From: Leptospiraceae bacterium
Lineage (GTDB): Bacteria > Spirochaetota > Leptospiria > Leptospirales > Leptonemataceae
Assembly: GCA_020441005.1 (NCBI GenBank)
Contig: JAGRNA010000091.1
Location: 1 to 41,120 of the forward strand
DNA length: 41,120 bases
Direction of reading: 5' to 3'
Part shown: positions 25,372-33,539 of the stretch, piece by piece
Layout of the letters: every line of letters starts with the position of its first letter
Numbering within the stretch: position 1 is the stretch's first letter
The notes under the pieces: generated by a model
What the model was told of the DNA's origin: nothing
Seen by the model: the letters and a program-made list of their open reading frames with translations, nothing else
Databases searched by the model: none
Made by a program: the position numbers and the translations under genes

Positions 25372-26499
25372 TTATGGCCTGGCTTTGCTCTGCGGGTCCT
25401 GGATAATCGATTTATAAAGATTCAGGTGACCTTGTTTCAATATCAGCTCCTTGTCTGCAATGAGTTGCCTTGAAAAGCTGATAATTTCAGCCGGATTACC
25501 CTGCGCGAGCTGACTGAGTTTTTTGTCTTCTATAGCGATATGTGACAAGAGCCAGTCTTTCAGATCGGATAACAAGCCCGCAATGGCCATTTCATCACCA
25601 TCCTTATACTGTTGATTTCTCTTTACAATTGAATTCACAAAATTGCGATGCTGCCTGTGATGCTGATCTTGCCCGGAATAATCAAAATGCTGCATGATTC
25701 GTTCTTCAGTGGCGAAGTGTTCCTTGATGTATTCGATGGCATCGGCCAAGGCGGCGTTAAACTGATTGCGTCGGGTTTTAAAATCCATGTGCAAGCTGTG
25801 ATTTAACTCCACCAGAATGCGCAGCAACCATAAATGCTGCATATCAATGACGGGAATGCCCACACTGAGATTGTATTGCTGCCACAGGCTGGCTATTGTG
25901 TCTAATACTTCACCCCGTAATGAGTTTTCCTGAGCGCCACCGCGGTCGTGAACAACGGCCCGATAGAGTTGGCGCTGTTTCTCGCTGATTACAGAAGGAC
26001 TTTTGTGCAAGAGGTTCTGGCAGCGGGTTTTGAAGTCCGGATGACTGCCTTTAAATTCGGTAATAAATTTTCTGTCGTCAATTGCAACATGACGGTAGAG
26101 CCATTGTTTCAATGTTTGGAGCAGTTTTTGATTACTGCTGACTTCACCAAGGGCGTAATCCTCTGACCGGGCCTTTAGCTCTTTGATGAATCTTTTATGA
26201 CCTTTTTGATGCATCGAGAAATCACTGAATTGCATTTCTTGTAACAATTCTTCCTCGGCGGCAAAGTGCGCGATGGTATAATCAAGAGCCTCCTGCAAGG
26301 CATGCCCGAATGGCGTTGCCGCCAGGTCTGTACGACCAGGTTCAGGGGAAATTTCATTCTCCTGAGCCTGTTCTAGCTCGACAATCAAAGCGATTAACCA
26401 AACATGCTGAATATCAATTAAAGGTAAATTGAGTTGCAGGTCAAAGTGATCCCAAATTCCCTTGATACGTGCAATTAGATCCGGTGATTGAATATTCAT
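25372..26499 (-). CDS. Tandem double-domain bacteriohemerythrin
   Basis: A 375-residue cytoplasmic protein with two hemerythrin domains. Domain 1 has the full di-iron ligand set H32, H78, E82, H97, H101, H137 and D142. Domain 2 has H222, H261, E265, H280, H284, H320 and D325. Both open with the W-x-phi...IDxQH pattern of bacteriohemerythrins, which bind O2 reversibly and deliver, store or sense it. A linker of about 50 residues joins them and a C-terminal helix follows. ATG 26499 is chosen over a start at 26547, which would overlap the divergent transglycosylase gene. No ribosome binding site is clear. The gap to the divergent start is only 42 nt. Confidence 0.9.
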   Translation of the reverse strand: MNIQSPDLIARIKGIWDHFDLQLNLPLIDIQHVWLIALIVELEQAQENEISPEPGRTDLAATPFGHALQEALDYTIAHFAAEEELLQEMQFSDFSMHQKGHKRFIKELKARSEDYALGEVSSNQKLLQTLKQWLYRHVAIDDRKFITEFKGSHPDFKTRCQNLLHKSPSVISEKQRQLYRAVVHDRGGAQENSLRGEVLDTIASLWQQYNLSVGIPVIDMQHLWLLRILVELNHSLHMDFKTRRNQFNAALADAIEYIKEHFATEERIMQHFDYSGQDQHHRQHRNFVNSIVKRNQQYKDGDEMAIAGLLSDLKDWLLSHIAIEDKKLSQLAQGNPAEIISFSRQLIADKELILKQGHLNLYKSIIQDPQSKARP

Positions 26500-26541
26500 C
26501 TTGTGTTTTTGAATCTGTGTAGGGCAATTTTTCGTTGGTGC

Positions 26542-27381
26542 ATGCAAACCTTCCAGGCCTCGCCAGGGAAGCGGAGGACCATTGCAATAATCAGCGTCTG
26601 GGCCGGATTTTATGCAGGTATCATACTATTTAATTATTCACAATCCTTGTGGCAAGCACATTTTGCACTGCGGCTGCTTGGACGGCAGCCGGGCACATTA
26701 AGTCTGATTCAGGAAAAAAATGGCCTGCGGTTTACCTTGCAAAGCGCAAGCAGGACCTTGCACAGCCCTTTGTACAAGCGATGGACGTGCACGGAATCCA
26801 TGCTGCCAGTGTTCGCAGCTTTCAAGATTGAGGCGGCCAGGCAGCATGGGGATACTTGTTCAGGGTCTGTGGTCGAAAAACGTAATTGGTGCGCATGGCA
26901 GAGCGGACCTGTTTTTCAGGAAGATCGTAAATTTTATTCACATGCCGGTTTCAATAGCCGTGAAATCCGGATCGCTTTCATGAATTGGTTGTGGCATGAT
27001 CGGCCTTTACGCGGGGCATCCACGATTACGCAACAACTGGCCCGCAGTCTTTTTTTAAGTCCCAGGCGTAGTATAGGGCGCAAACTGATGGAGTTGCGTC
27101 TGGCTCAATATTTAGAGCGGCGCTTTTCTAAAAAAGGCATATTGTATTTATATCTGAACACAGCCTATCTAGGTGCTGGTACATATGGTATACAGAGCGC
27201 TAGTTTTCGTTTTTGGGGCAAACAGGCCGAGGATCTCAATCCGGCGGAAATCGCTTTTGTTTTGGCCCATTTACCACAGCCGGATCAGTGCCCGTCAGCG
27301 GCCCAATGCCGGTCAAAAGTCCTCTTGAGCCGGGCTGGACGGCTGCAAAATGCAATCATGCAATCTTGTGAGGCCAGGTAA
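26542..27381 (+). CDS. Monofunctional GT51 peptidoglycan transglycosylase
   Basis: A 279-residue membrane-anchored enzyme that polymerises lipid II into glycan strands. One transmembrane helix lies at about 14-32. The GT51 domain starts near 118 and shows the catalytic E127 in QEDRKFYSHAGF, RGASTITQQLARSLFLSP (157-174), GRKLMELRLA with the second Glu E184, RRFSKKGILYLYLNTAYLGAGTYGI, and ALNPAE-like NPAEIAFVLAHLPQP. It ends without a transpeptidase domain, so it is a stand-alone MtgA-like type. The region at 45-115, before the catalytic domain, is an uncommon insert. ATG 26542 is used; an in-frame TTG lies at 26488. It converges on the amidase gene, 15 nt away. Confidence 0.88.
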   Translation: MQTFQASPGKRRTIAIISVWAGFYAGIILFNYSQSLWQAHFALRLLGRQPGTLSLIQEKNGLRFTLQSASRTLHSPLYKRWTCTESMLPVFAAFKIEAARQHGDTCSGSVVEKRNWCAWQSGPVFQEDRKFYSHAGFNSREIRIAFMNWLWHDRPLRGASTITQQLARSLFLSPRRSIGRKLMELRLAQYLERRFSKKGILYLYLNTAYLGAGTYGIQSASFRFWGKQAEDLNPAEIAFVLAHLPQPDQCPSAAQCRSKVLLSRAGRLQNAIMQSCEAR

Positions 27382-27396
27382 GCAAGCGGACTCTAC

Positions 27397-28809
27397 TTAC
27401 TCGCTGACATCACGAAAATAGCGACCGTACTTCTCGAAGTTGATGGCGGAACCATCCGGCACAAATGGCCAGGCCCGGGGCTTCAATTCCAGTCCGGCAA
27501 AAAGCGAGTATATGCCAACAGCCAACGACTGGGCTAACTCTTCCCGGTATGCAGTCATCAGTTGACGATCACGCTTGCGGTTTAAATATGCAATTTCCAG
27601 ATAGGCCACAATGGCATTGCTAAATGTGGGCAGACTATACGTACTGGTATAGGGCGGATTGATTGGCCCGATGGCACCGTCGGTCCGCAGCTCTTTCGCC
27701 AGCGTGCGAAAGCCATATTGGGCAAATCGCATCAGTTCGTCGCTGGCATAGTGATTGTCTCCACCGTAGCCCAGTGGGCCGCCGCTGCGCCGCCAGCTCT
27801 CAAAGCGGGATCGCTCCCGATCAAAAAACGGTCCACTGGCCTGGAAGTCTGCATGGCGGATCGCGTATGGGCCTCGCTGATCAGGATTGTATTTTGCTTC
27901 CCAACCGGGCTTGTCAGCATAGGACCACTGGACCATATTTTGCCGAATGCCTCTGTTTTTGGAACGGTCAGGGCTGCCATCTGCCGTGGTGCGATATCCA
28001 TGAAAATAAACCCAGGTATCGGCTCGTGCTGCTTGAAATACACTCCAGCCAGGATCAGTGATTAACCATGTTTGGGCCCAGGGCGTGCGCAGGAAACGTA
28101 TTTCTGGTTCCTGTCCTTCGTCAATTTTGCGAATCAGCGCAAAGGTGCCCCAGGCCGGCGCTAATACGGCGGCCATGCCCCCGGAATGACCGCTGCCGGC
28201 CGGGTTATTGTGCAAAGAGACAATCAATTCGGGTTCTAGCTGGTTGATGCGCGATATGCGCCCGGGTTGCATTTGGCCCGATTTGCTATCCGGATAATCA
28301 TAGAGTCGATAGGGGGCATTGACATCGGGATCATCGGCATCCAGTTCGTGGTCCAGCCAACTGTCTGTCCGGGTCAGCGAGGAATCAAAGTAGATGCGCT
28401 GAAAGCTTTTTTGGTCCGAGAATTTTTTTAGCAAGGCAAGGAATTCCCGCCAGCCCTGATCTGTATGGGTTAATTCCAGCCAAACGTGCAGTCGACGAGC
28501 TAATTTAAGGACTTCAATGTGTTCATAGACCCGCTTCCCATTGACTTCCGTACTCATTCCGCTTAGATAAGAGCCGAGATAGCGTTTTTGAATGGGATCC
28601 CATTTATCATCCGGCGTTGATTTTTGTACGCCGCCATGACCGGGGTCTATGACTACGGTATGGACTACGCCTTGCCGGCAAGCCGTAGCGATGGCCAGGC
28701 AAGTCAATACAAGGAGCCAACCCGGCAGGCGATAACCGGCGGAAGTTCCGTTTTTACCGGGCTTGTGCCTTGTCGGGAACTGAAAATGCAATTGCTTGTC
28801 AGTCAGCAA
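27397..28809 (-). CDS. Putative N-acetylmuramoyl-L-alanine amidase lipoprotein
   Basis: A 470-residue exported protein. A hydrophobic segment at 30-43 ends ATAC44, a relaxed spirochaetal lipobox. It is followed by VIDPGH58GG, the zinc motif of the Amidase_3 family, then a Glu at E96 or E99 in YEHIEVLKLARRL, a SLHNN motif, and near the C-terminus YLEIAYLNRK with the probable catalytic Glu. It would cut peptide stems from peptidoglycan glycan strands. It is far longer than minimal Amidase_3 domains, with large insertions between motifs, so the substrate may differ. No ATG occurs in the first 80 codons; TTG 28809, 12 nt after the upstream gene, is the likely start. It converges with the GT51 gene. 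Confidence 0.75.
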   Translation of the reverse strand: MLTDKQLHFQFPTRHKPGKNGTSAGYRLPGWLLVLTCLAIATACRQGVVHTVVIDPGHGGVQKSTPDDKWDPIQKRYLGSYLSGMSTEVNGKRVYEHIEVLKLARRLHVWLELTHTDQGWREFLALLKKFSDQKSFQRIYFDSSLTRTDSWLDHELDADDPDVNAPYRLYDYPDSKSGQMQPGRISRINQLEPELIVSLHNNPAGSGHSGGMAAVLAPAWGTFALIRKIDEGQEPEIRFLRTPWAQTWLITDPGWSVFQAARADTWVYFHGYRTTADGSPDRSKNRGIRQNMVQWSYADKPGWEAKYNPDQRGPYAIRHADFQASGPFFDRERSRFESWRRSGGPLGYGGDNHYASDELMRFAQYGFRTLAKELRTDGAIGPINPPYTSTYSLPTFSNAIVAYLEIAYLNRKRDRQLMTAYREELAQSLAVGIYSLFAGLELKPRAWPFVPDGSAINFEKYGRYFRDVSE

Positions 28810-28821
28810 AGTCAGAAAGCT

Positions 28822-29598
28822 TTACTTGGCAGCCGTGTTGCGGACAATAAAACCACGCGCATCCTGGACATCCGCTGCATAGGTTTTTTCCATCTCGTCG
28901 CGTTTACTAGTATCTTGTTCGAGACCCTTCAGAACCTCAATAGAGAACAATTTGGCCAGACGAAAGTGATGGATGGCATTGTCAAAATCATGCTGCTGGA
29001 CATATGCAATAGCCCGATGGTTTTGTTGAAAGGCAATTTGTAGCTTATAGGAGTTTTGTTGAATCAAGGTATTATGATCAATCTCTTTGCCGGGTTCGAT
29101 GGATTGCGAAAACTCAAGATTGGCAATCATTTCAGAGCATTTGCCCAGCAACTCGCTGCTTTGACTATCGTAGAGTTTTGCAAATTTTTCAAATAAATCA
29201 TGGATCAACTTGCGGTTTTCGACATGCATATTGCGTGATTCGATGAAATGTCGCTTGTACCACAGCTTTTGCGCCTCCTTGTATCCGGTTTTGATTTTTT
29301 CAAAATCGGCCTCGGCCCCTTCCACCTTGCTGCCAAAGTTGGCGATTAATATTTTCAACTTTTGAATATCTTTGATGGTCAGATCCTGTAGTTTAGGCGC
29401 CTCTTTGAAGGCGATGTGCCGATCCAGATAGGTTCCCTGCGCATCTTGATCGGCAGTTTCTACAGATTCCGTTTCCTGAGCCGCAAGGGCGCAGGCAAAA
29501 AGTGCAATCAGGATGGCAAGTATGCCGCGGGCCGCAGAGCGCCTCAGGCGGAACTCTGGACCAATGGTTTGGTTTTTGAAGTTTGATGAGTTTTGCAT
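28822..29598 (-). CDS. Exported helical protein, unknown function
   Basis: I do not recognise this 258-residue protein. ATG 29598 is preferred, giving an N-terminus with an RR-containing charged region and a hydrophobic stretch (GILAILIALFACALAA) that looks like a signal peptide. The mature part is almost wholly helical, with Lys, Glu and Gln repeats and coiled-coil potential around 80-190, and a final helical hairpin that has a TPR-like look (HRAIAYVQQHDFDNAIHHFRLAK). It lies 12 nt upstream of the amidase gene on the same strand, so a supporting role in the cell envelope is possible. The 128 nt upstream are AT-rich. Confidence 0.65.
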   Translation of the reverse strand: MQNSSNFKNQTIGPEFRLRRSAARGILAILIALFACALAAQETESVETADQDAQGTYLDRHIAFKEAPKLQDLTIKDIQKLKILIANFGSKVEGAEADFEKIKTGYKEAQKLWYKRHFIESRNMHVENRKLIHDLFEKFAKLYDSQSSELLGKCSEMIANLEFSQSIEPGKEIDHNTLIQQNSYKLQIAFQQNHRAIAYVQQHDFDNAIHHFRLAKLFSIEVLKGLEQDTSKRDEMEKTYAADVQDARGFIVRNTAAK

Positions 29599-29873
29599 GT
29601 CGCCGCTCTCAGATCGGATAATCAGTGTGACTGAAATCACTTGCCGGTCAAACAAAAAACGCCTTCTTTCATAAAAAACACATGCTTGTTCAGGCGATTA
29701 CTGCAACATACCTGACCGGTTGTGTGGTGTATTTTTTCGATTTTTAGACGCAACAAATCGCAATTCAAAGACCTTATTCGGGTATGAATCGCGATAGCTC
29801 TTTTCTGCAAACAGAAGACAACGGCAATCCGGGTCGCAACCTCATCAGCACCGATAAACGGCACAGGCGGCAT

Positions 29874-30440
29874 ATGACAGCGCATCAGGTGCAGCAGGTC
29901 AAACAAAGCCAGCCGCGCGTCACATGCAGCCTGCTGATACCCGCTGAATTATTAGCTTATGTGCGTGTGCGCTGCCAACAGCACCGGGGATTAAAAAAAT
30001 TTTTTGGGCACCTGCTAAGCACCTATGGTTGTAACCTTGATTACTATGCCCTTGAGCCGCATTATAGCGGACCGCGCAAGCTGTATCAGCAATCCGGGGC
30101 GGGCTACGTACGCCTCGATTTCCAGCCAGATCTGGCAGATTGGGAGCAAATGCGTATTCTGTCGTATACCTATGGGCCTTCAATCTGCTGGCTGTTTGTT
30201 TTTCTGGTGCGTCTGGAGATGAAACGCTGGCGGGCGGCTGGCCAGCCAGATTATTTTCAGGAGCAGGCACCGGAGTGGTCTGGTTACTCTGAATCTGCTC
30301 GGAACTCCGTGAATTCAAGTCAGCGAGCCGCAGATTTGCTGCGTCAAGTTTCAAAAGAGGCATCGGATTTCATTTTGCAGCTGCGCCTTTGGGATCGGCG
30401 GCAACTTAAACTAGTCCGATTTGGCCTGTTTCAGCTGTAG
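29874..30440 (+). CDS. DUF1564 family protein
   Basis: A 188-residue protein matching the leptospiral DUF1564 pattern: VTCSLLIPAELLAYVR near the N-terminus, a LKKFFGHLL-type helix, then KLYQQSGAGYVRLDFQPDLADWEQMRILSYTYGPSICWLFVFLVRLEM, where the FRP..DW, G.S.CWLF and LL.L positions are typical. The family is nearly confined to Leptospiraceae, is often multi-copy, and has no known function. A ribbon-helix-helix-like DNA-binding role has seemed possible to me but is not shown here. ATG 29874 behind AGGCGG is used; an ATG at 29784 would add 30 residues. It is transcribed alone. The C-terminus extends beyond the shared domain. Confidence 0.82.
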   Translation: MTAHQVQQVKQSQPRVTCSLLIPAELLAYVRVRCQQHRGLKKFFGHLLSTYGCNLDYYALEPHYSGPRKLYQQSGAGYVRLDFQPDLADWEQMRILSYTYGPSICWLFVFLVRLEMKRWRAAGQPDYFQEQAPEWSGYSESARNSVNSSQRAADLLRQVSKEASDFILQLRLWDRRQLKLVRFGLFQL

Positions 30441-30516
30441 AGCCAGGTACTGACTGGTTCCGTTGAAAGCTGAACAGGCTTGACAGACCAGGTTTTGAGC
30501 CATAACTGGGGATCTC

Positions 30517-31119
30517 ATGCATTTGGCACGCCTACAGCTGCAGTTTGCCGGCGCCGTCTATCGGACTCTTTTCAGTCTTGTGTGCGTTGGACTGGCGTTT
30601 CCGGCCAGTTGCGGCACGAACACGAATGAGCCGGTTTATCCGCTGTACTCGATCATATCGCCGGTCTCTGTACCCGCCATCGTTGCCATTGCCCCGGTAT
30701 CGGCTCCGGAAATAGCGAATCCATTGCGCTACGAGTTTGATGTGAAATACTACGTCACCAACCGGGAAGAAAACTTCATTGGATATAACCTGTACATTAG
30801 CTCATCCACAGTCGCCTCGAATGGTGGTTATGTAGGCATTAGCGGTGAGCCCTGGCTGGTGACGGGCGTTGCACCCAGCTTCTCCCATAAAAACAACGAG
30901 GTCAGCACCTTGTCGTCGGCCTTGATTACCCGTCGGATTGATAATTATAAACCAGCTCCGTCGCCCATAGCGTTCCAGTACTGTGAAATCTACTATTTTC
31001 GATTAACTGCGGTGGTCTACAATGGTCTGGAATCAAATGCCAGTCCCCAGGTTGCTGCATGCGCTGCAACGAGCAGTGCCTCCTGTCCGGTAGGGACTCC
31101 ATGCAATCCGGGTTCCTGA
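30517..31119 (+). CDS. Secreted protein, possible lipoprotein
   Basis: A 200-residue exported protein with TGGGGA 6 nt before ATG 30517. The signal peptide (about 17-31) ends FPASC32, which could be a relaxed spirochaetal lipobox although Pro at -3 is unusual. The body has beta-rich segments such as RYEFDVKYYVTNREENFIGYNLYIS and EIYYFRLTAVVYNGLESNAS, resembling a fibronectin type III-like fold, and a Cys-rich end with three cysteines in the last 25 residues. Function unknown. Its last 19 nt overlap rsmI. Confidence 0.7.
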   Translation: MHLARLQLQFAGAVYRTLFSLVCVGLAFPASCGTNTNEPVYPLYSIISPVSVPAIVAIAPVSAPEIANPLRYEFDVKYYVTNREENFIGYNLYISSSTVASNGGYVGISGEPWLVTGVAPSFSHKNNEVSTLSSALITRRIDNYKPAPSPIAFQYCEIYYFRLTAVVYNGLESNASPQVAACAATSSASCPVGTPCNPGS

Positions 31120-31838
31120 TTCCGCCATTGACTGATCAACTGCCGGAGGGTGCGGCCCTGTTTATGATTGCCGGACCGATTGGCAATCTGGCGGATATCA
31201 CTGTGCGGGCCCTGCAGATACTATCCTGTGTGGATCTGGTCTTGTGTGAAGATACCCGCAAATCTGCCATTCTGCTACAGCAATATGGCATTCAAACCCG
31301 GCGTTTGTCTTTTCGGATTCATCAATTACGATCCGATATTGATCGCGCTATGCGATCCCTGGAGCAGGGCGAAAAAATTGCCTTTTTAACCGATGCCGGC
31401 ACTCCTGGCATTAGCGATCCGGGCTATGAGTTGGTCCGGACGCTCCTGGAAAGGCTGCCGGCTGTGCCGATCGTGGCCTTGCCCGGGCCTAGTGCAGTCA
31501 CAACAGCCGTTAGTATCTCCGGTTATAGCGGTAGTCCATTGCATTTCTACGGTTTTCTGCCGCGCAAGGCCGGACAAAGGCAGTCTCTGTTGGCGGTAGC
31601 TCAGGAATTGAACGGTATCCTGGTTTTTTACGAATCAGTGCACAGAATCGAAAAGAGCTTGCTGGAACTCCATCAAAGCCTTGCGGGACGTGATGTAACT
31701 GTCTTCAGGGAATTGACGAAGGTCTTTGAGGAGCGCATTTTCATCCCGGCAGAAATCACAGAAGACGCATTAGCAGAAAAATTAATGCATCTACGAAAAA
31801 AAGGCGAATTTACTATCATAGCCGGGCCGAAAAAATGA
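31101..31838 (+). CDS. rsmI: 16S rRNA (cytidine1402-2'-O)-methyltransferase
   Basis: A 245-residue tetrapyrrole-methylase-fold enzyme that 2'-O-methylates C1402 of 16S rRNA in the decoding centre. The signature runs FMIAGPIGNLADITVRALQ (Gly in place of the usual Thr before PIGN), then CEDTRKSAILL, LTDAGTPGISDPGYELVR, LPGPSAVTTAVSISG and FYGFLPRK; near the C-terminus is a REL-type motif, FRELTKVFEE. ATG 31101 is chosen for its AGGGA five nt upstream. An ATG at 31059 would begin inside the preceding gene. It overlaps the secreted-protein gene by 19 nt in a different frame, so translational coupling is likely. Confidence 0.94.
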   Translation: MQSGFLIPPLTDQLPEGAALFMIAGPIGNLADITVRALQILSCVDLVLCEDTRKSAILLQQYGIQTRRLSFRIHQLRSDIDRAMRSLEQGEKIAFLTDAGTPGISDPGYELVRTLLERLPAVPIVALPGPSAVTTAVSISGYSGSPLHFYGFLPRKAGQRQSLLAVAQELNGILVFYESVHRIEKSLLELHQSLAGRDVTVFRELTKVFEERIFIPAEITEDALAEKLMHLRKKGEFTIIAGPKK

Positions 31839-31906
31839 CCCTCGGCCAGAAAAAAAGTTTATGCGTTTGTGTAAAACGACCGATACTGTAGGTGAGGTAC
31901 AGGACG

Positions 31907-32206
31907 ATGATGATCGATAAAATAGGTGGAATTAACCCCAATTTTAATACCCGCAAGTCAGAACCGGTAGTCAAAAAGGAAAGCCTGGTTCGGACAGATA
32001 ATGTAGAAATATCCGCCGAGGCGGCGCAAGCTGCCGATTTGGCGCAAACCATCAAACTGGTCCAGTCCACAGAAGAACCCTCGCGTCAGGAAAAACTGGC
32101 AGAGGTTCGGGCTCGACTCGCACGGGGCGATTATGATCAACCCAACGCTGAAATGCTGGATGAAATTGCAGAATCAATTAGCCAAAGCTTTATCGGCACC
32201 GTCTAA
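31907..32206 (+). CDS. flgM: Flagellar anti-sigma-28 factor FlgM
   Basis: A 99-residue protein (MMIDKIGGINPNFNTR...) of the FlgM family, which holds the flagellar sigma factor FliA inactive until the hook is complete and FlgM is exported. The N-terminal part is short and polar, followed by a VRTDNVEISAEA stretch and the C-terminal helices with KLAEVRARLARGDYD and a LDEIAESISQSFIG tail, the sigma-binding region. ATG 31907 has AGGA 2-6 nt upstream; ATG 31910 is equally possible. In spirochaetes it would govern late periplasmic flagellar genes. A single gene, it is followed by a terminator. Confidence 0.86.
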   Translation: MMIDKIGGINPNFNTRKSEPVVKKESLVRTDNVEISAEAAQAADLAQTIKLVQSTEEPSRQEKLAEVRARLARGDYDQPNAEMLDEIAESISQSFIGTV

Positions 32207-32274
32207 CCGCATCGGCTAGCATTGCCAGATTGGTCAGATCGTAAACCTCAACCGGCCGTCCATCGGCAAATAGG

Positions 32275-32308
32275 AAAACCGGCGCTCCCTGGTGCCGGTT
32301 TTTTGTTT
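32275..32308 (+). terminator. Rho-independent terminator after flgM
   Basis: AAAACCGGC at 32275-32283 pairs with GCCGGTTTT at 32294-32302, extended by G-T and C-G pairs, with loop TCCCTG; a T-run TTTTTT follows (32299-32304). It ends the flgM transcript. Confidence 0.85.
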
Positions 32309-32343
32309 ACCCAAACCCCCCTGATCGCAGATTGCCCCTTAGA

Positions 32344-33534
32344 GTGAGTAAGAGTAATAAAAAGCCGGTCAGTCAACAGCCAAACAGTCCACTCGATGCC
32401 GCCCAAGCAGCGGCCCCGGCGGCCGAAAGCGGCCTTTCATTTGTTCGCAGCCTGTTTTCACTGCTAGTGTTGGTCGGCCTGGTTCTGACGTTCAAGAATG
32501 TCATTCTGGACGCGAACAATATTCCCAGCGCATCCATGGTGCCGACCCTCAAGATCGGCGATTATCTGTTTGTGAACAAAATGCGTTATTCGCTGTTATT
32601 TCCCTTTCTGGGGGCCGGCATTGCCAACTACGACAATCCCGAACGCGGCGACATTGTTACCTTTCAACCCCCCAATGAGGAAGGCAAGAACTGGGTCAAG
32701 CGCCTGATCGGATTGCCAGGCGACGTATTTCGCATCCGCCAGATTTCGGCTTGTGATTTGTCCCGGACACTGCGTTCCCGATCGACTCGGCCCGATGGTA
32801 ATGTCCCCGCCCCGCTGCCGCCCGACAAACGCGATTATCGCTGTCCGGAAGAGGGGGCTTCGTTGTATGAACCGCCCACGGTAACAATCTTTGAGTATCG
32901 TGCTGCCGGTTCCGGTGAATGGATCAATTTCGGTCCGCGCGAAATTCCGGCTGCCGAGGCGCGCCAGATTTTGATTGATGCTGATGAAGTCGGTGGGGTA
33001 TTGCATCCCGACCTGATTCCGGCGGCCATCAATATTTATCATCCTCTGCCAGTTTTGTTTGAGGAGGTCATCGGCGGTACCCGGCACCTGTTTTTGGAGA
33101 CCCCGACCGATCCTGGTTTTCAGAAATTACTGGGACCGGACTGCACGGCCGAGCAGATGCAAAGCACAGGTTGCCAAATTCCAGCCGATCATTATCTGGT
33201 CATGGGCGACAATCGCGACAATTCGCAAGATTCGCGCTTTGTCGGCTACATTGAACGATCCATGTTTCGGGGCAAGGCATTGGTCACCTATTTCAGCATC
33301 AACTGGTACCAGAAAATTTGCGAAACATACGCCGGCAATATTCCCTACGATCAGCGGGACGGCAGCATTGGCTTTGATTTGCCGGATTTCAGCTATGCTG
33401 ATCAGGCGCGTTATTGTCACCTGGTCGGAGAAAATGGAGACTACGGTCTTTTGGCCTGGCTCGTCAATTTTCTCTCGAATGAAATCCCGCGCATGGATGT
33501 ACGCTGGTCGCGTATCGGCCTGTTATTACAGTAA
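32344..33534 (+). CDS. lepB: Signal peptidase I
   Basis: A membrane protease of about 396 residues that cleaves signal peptides. One helix near the N-terminus (about 32-52) anchors it. Box B is PSASMVPTL with catalytic S64 and box D has K119 in NWVKRLIGLPGD (numbering from GTG 32344; add 4 if TTG 32332 is the start). Box E (VMGDNRDNSQDSRFVGYI) is followed by GKALVTYFSINW. About 155 residues lie between boxes D and E, much more than in short enzymes, and include four cysteines in SACDLS, YRCPEE, PDCTAE and TGCQIP that may form disulfides. The gene starts 36 nt after a terminator and so has its own promoter; the dGTPase-like gene begins 5 nt after it. Confidence 0.93.
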   Translation: MSKSNKKPVSQQPNSPLDAAQAAAPAAESGLSFVRSLFSLLVLVGLVLTFKNVILDANNIPSASMVPTLKIGDYLFVNKMRYSLLFPFLGAGIANYDNPERGDIVTFQPPNEEGKNWVKRLIGLPGDVFRIRQISACDLSRTLRSRSTRPDGNVPAPLPPDKRDYRCPEEGASLYEPPTVTIFEYRAAGSGEWINFGPREIPAAEARQILIDADEVGGVLHPDLIPAAINIYHPLPVLFEEVIGGTRHLFLETPTDPGFQKLLGPDCTAEQMQSTGCQIPADHYLVMGDNRDNSQDSRFVGYIERSMFRGKALVTYFSINWYQKICETYAGNIPYDQRDGSIGFDLPDFSYADQARYCHLVGENGDYGLLAWLVNFLSNEIPRMDVRWSRIGLLLQ

Positions 33535-33539
33535 TTCCG

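Noticed and set aside
31879-31886. GACCGATA upstream of flgM, like a sigma-28 -10 element (GCCGATAA)
   Set aside because: The only AAAGTTT-like -35 match is about 17 nt away, too far for the usual 11-nt spacing, so a sigma-28 promoter is not supported.
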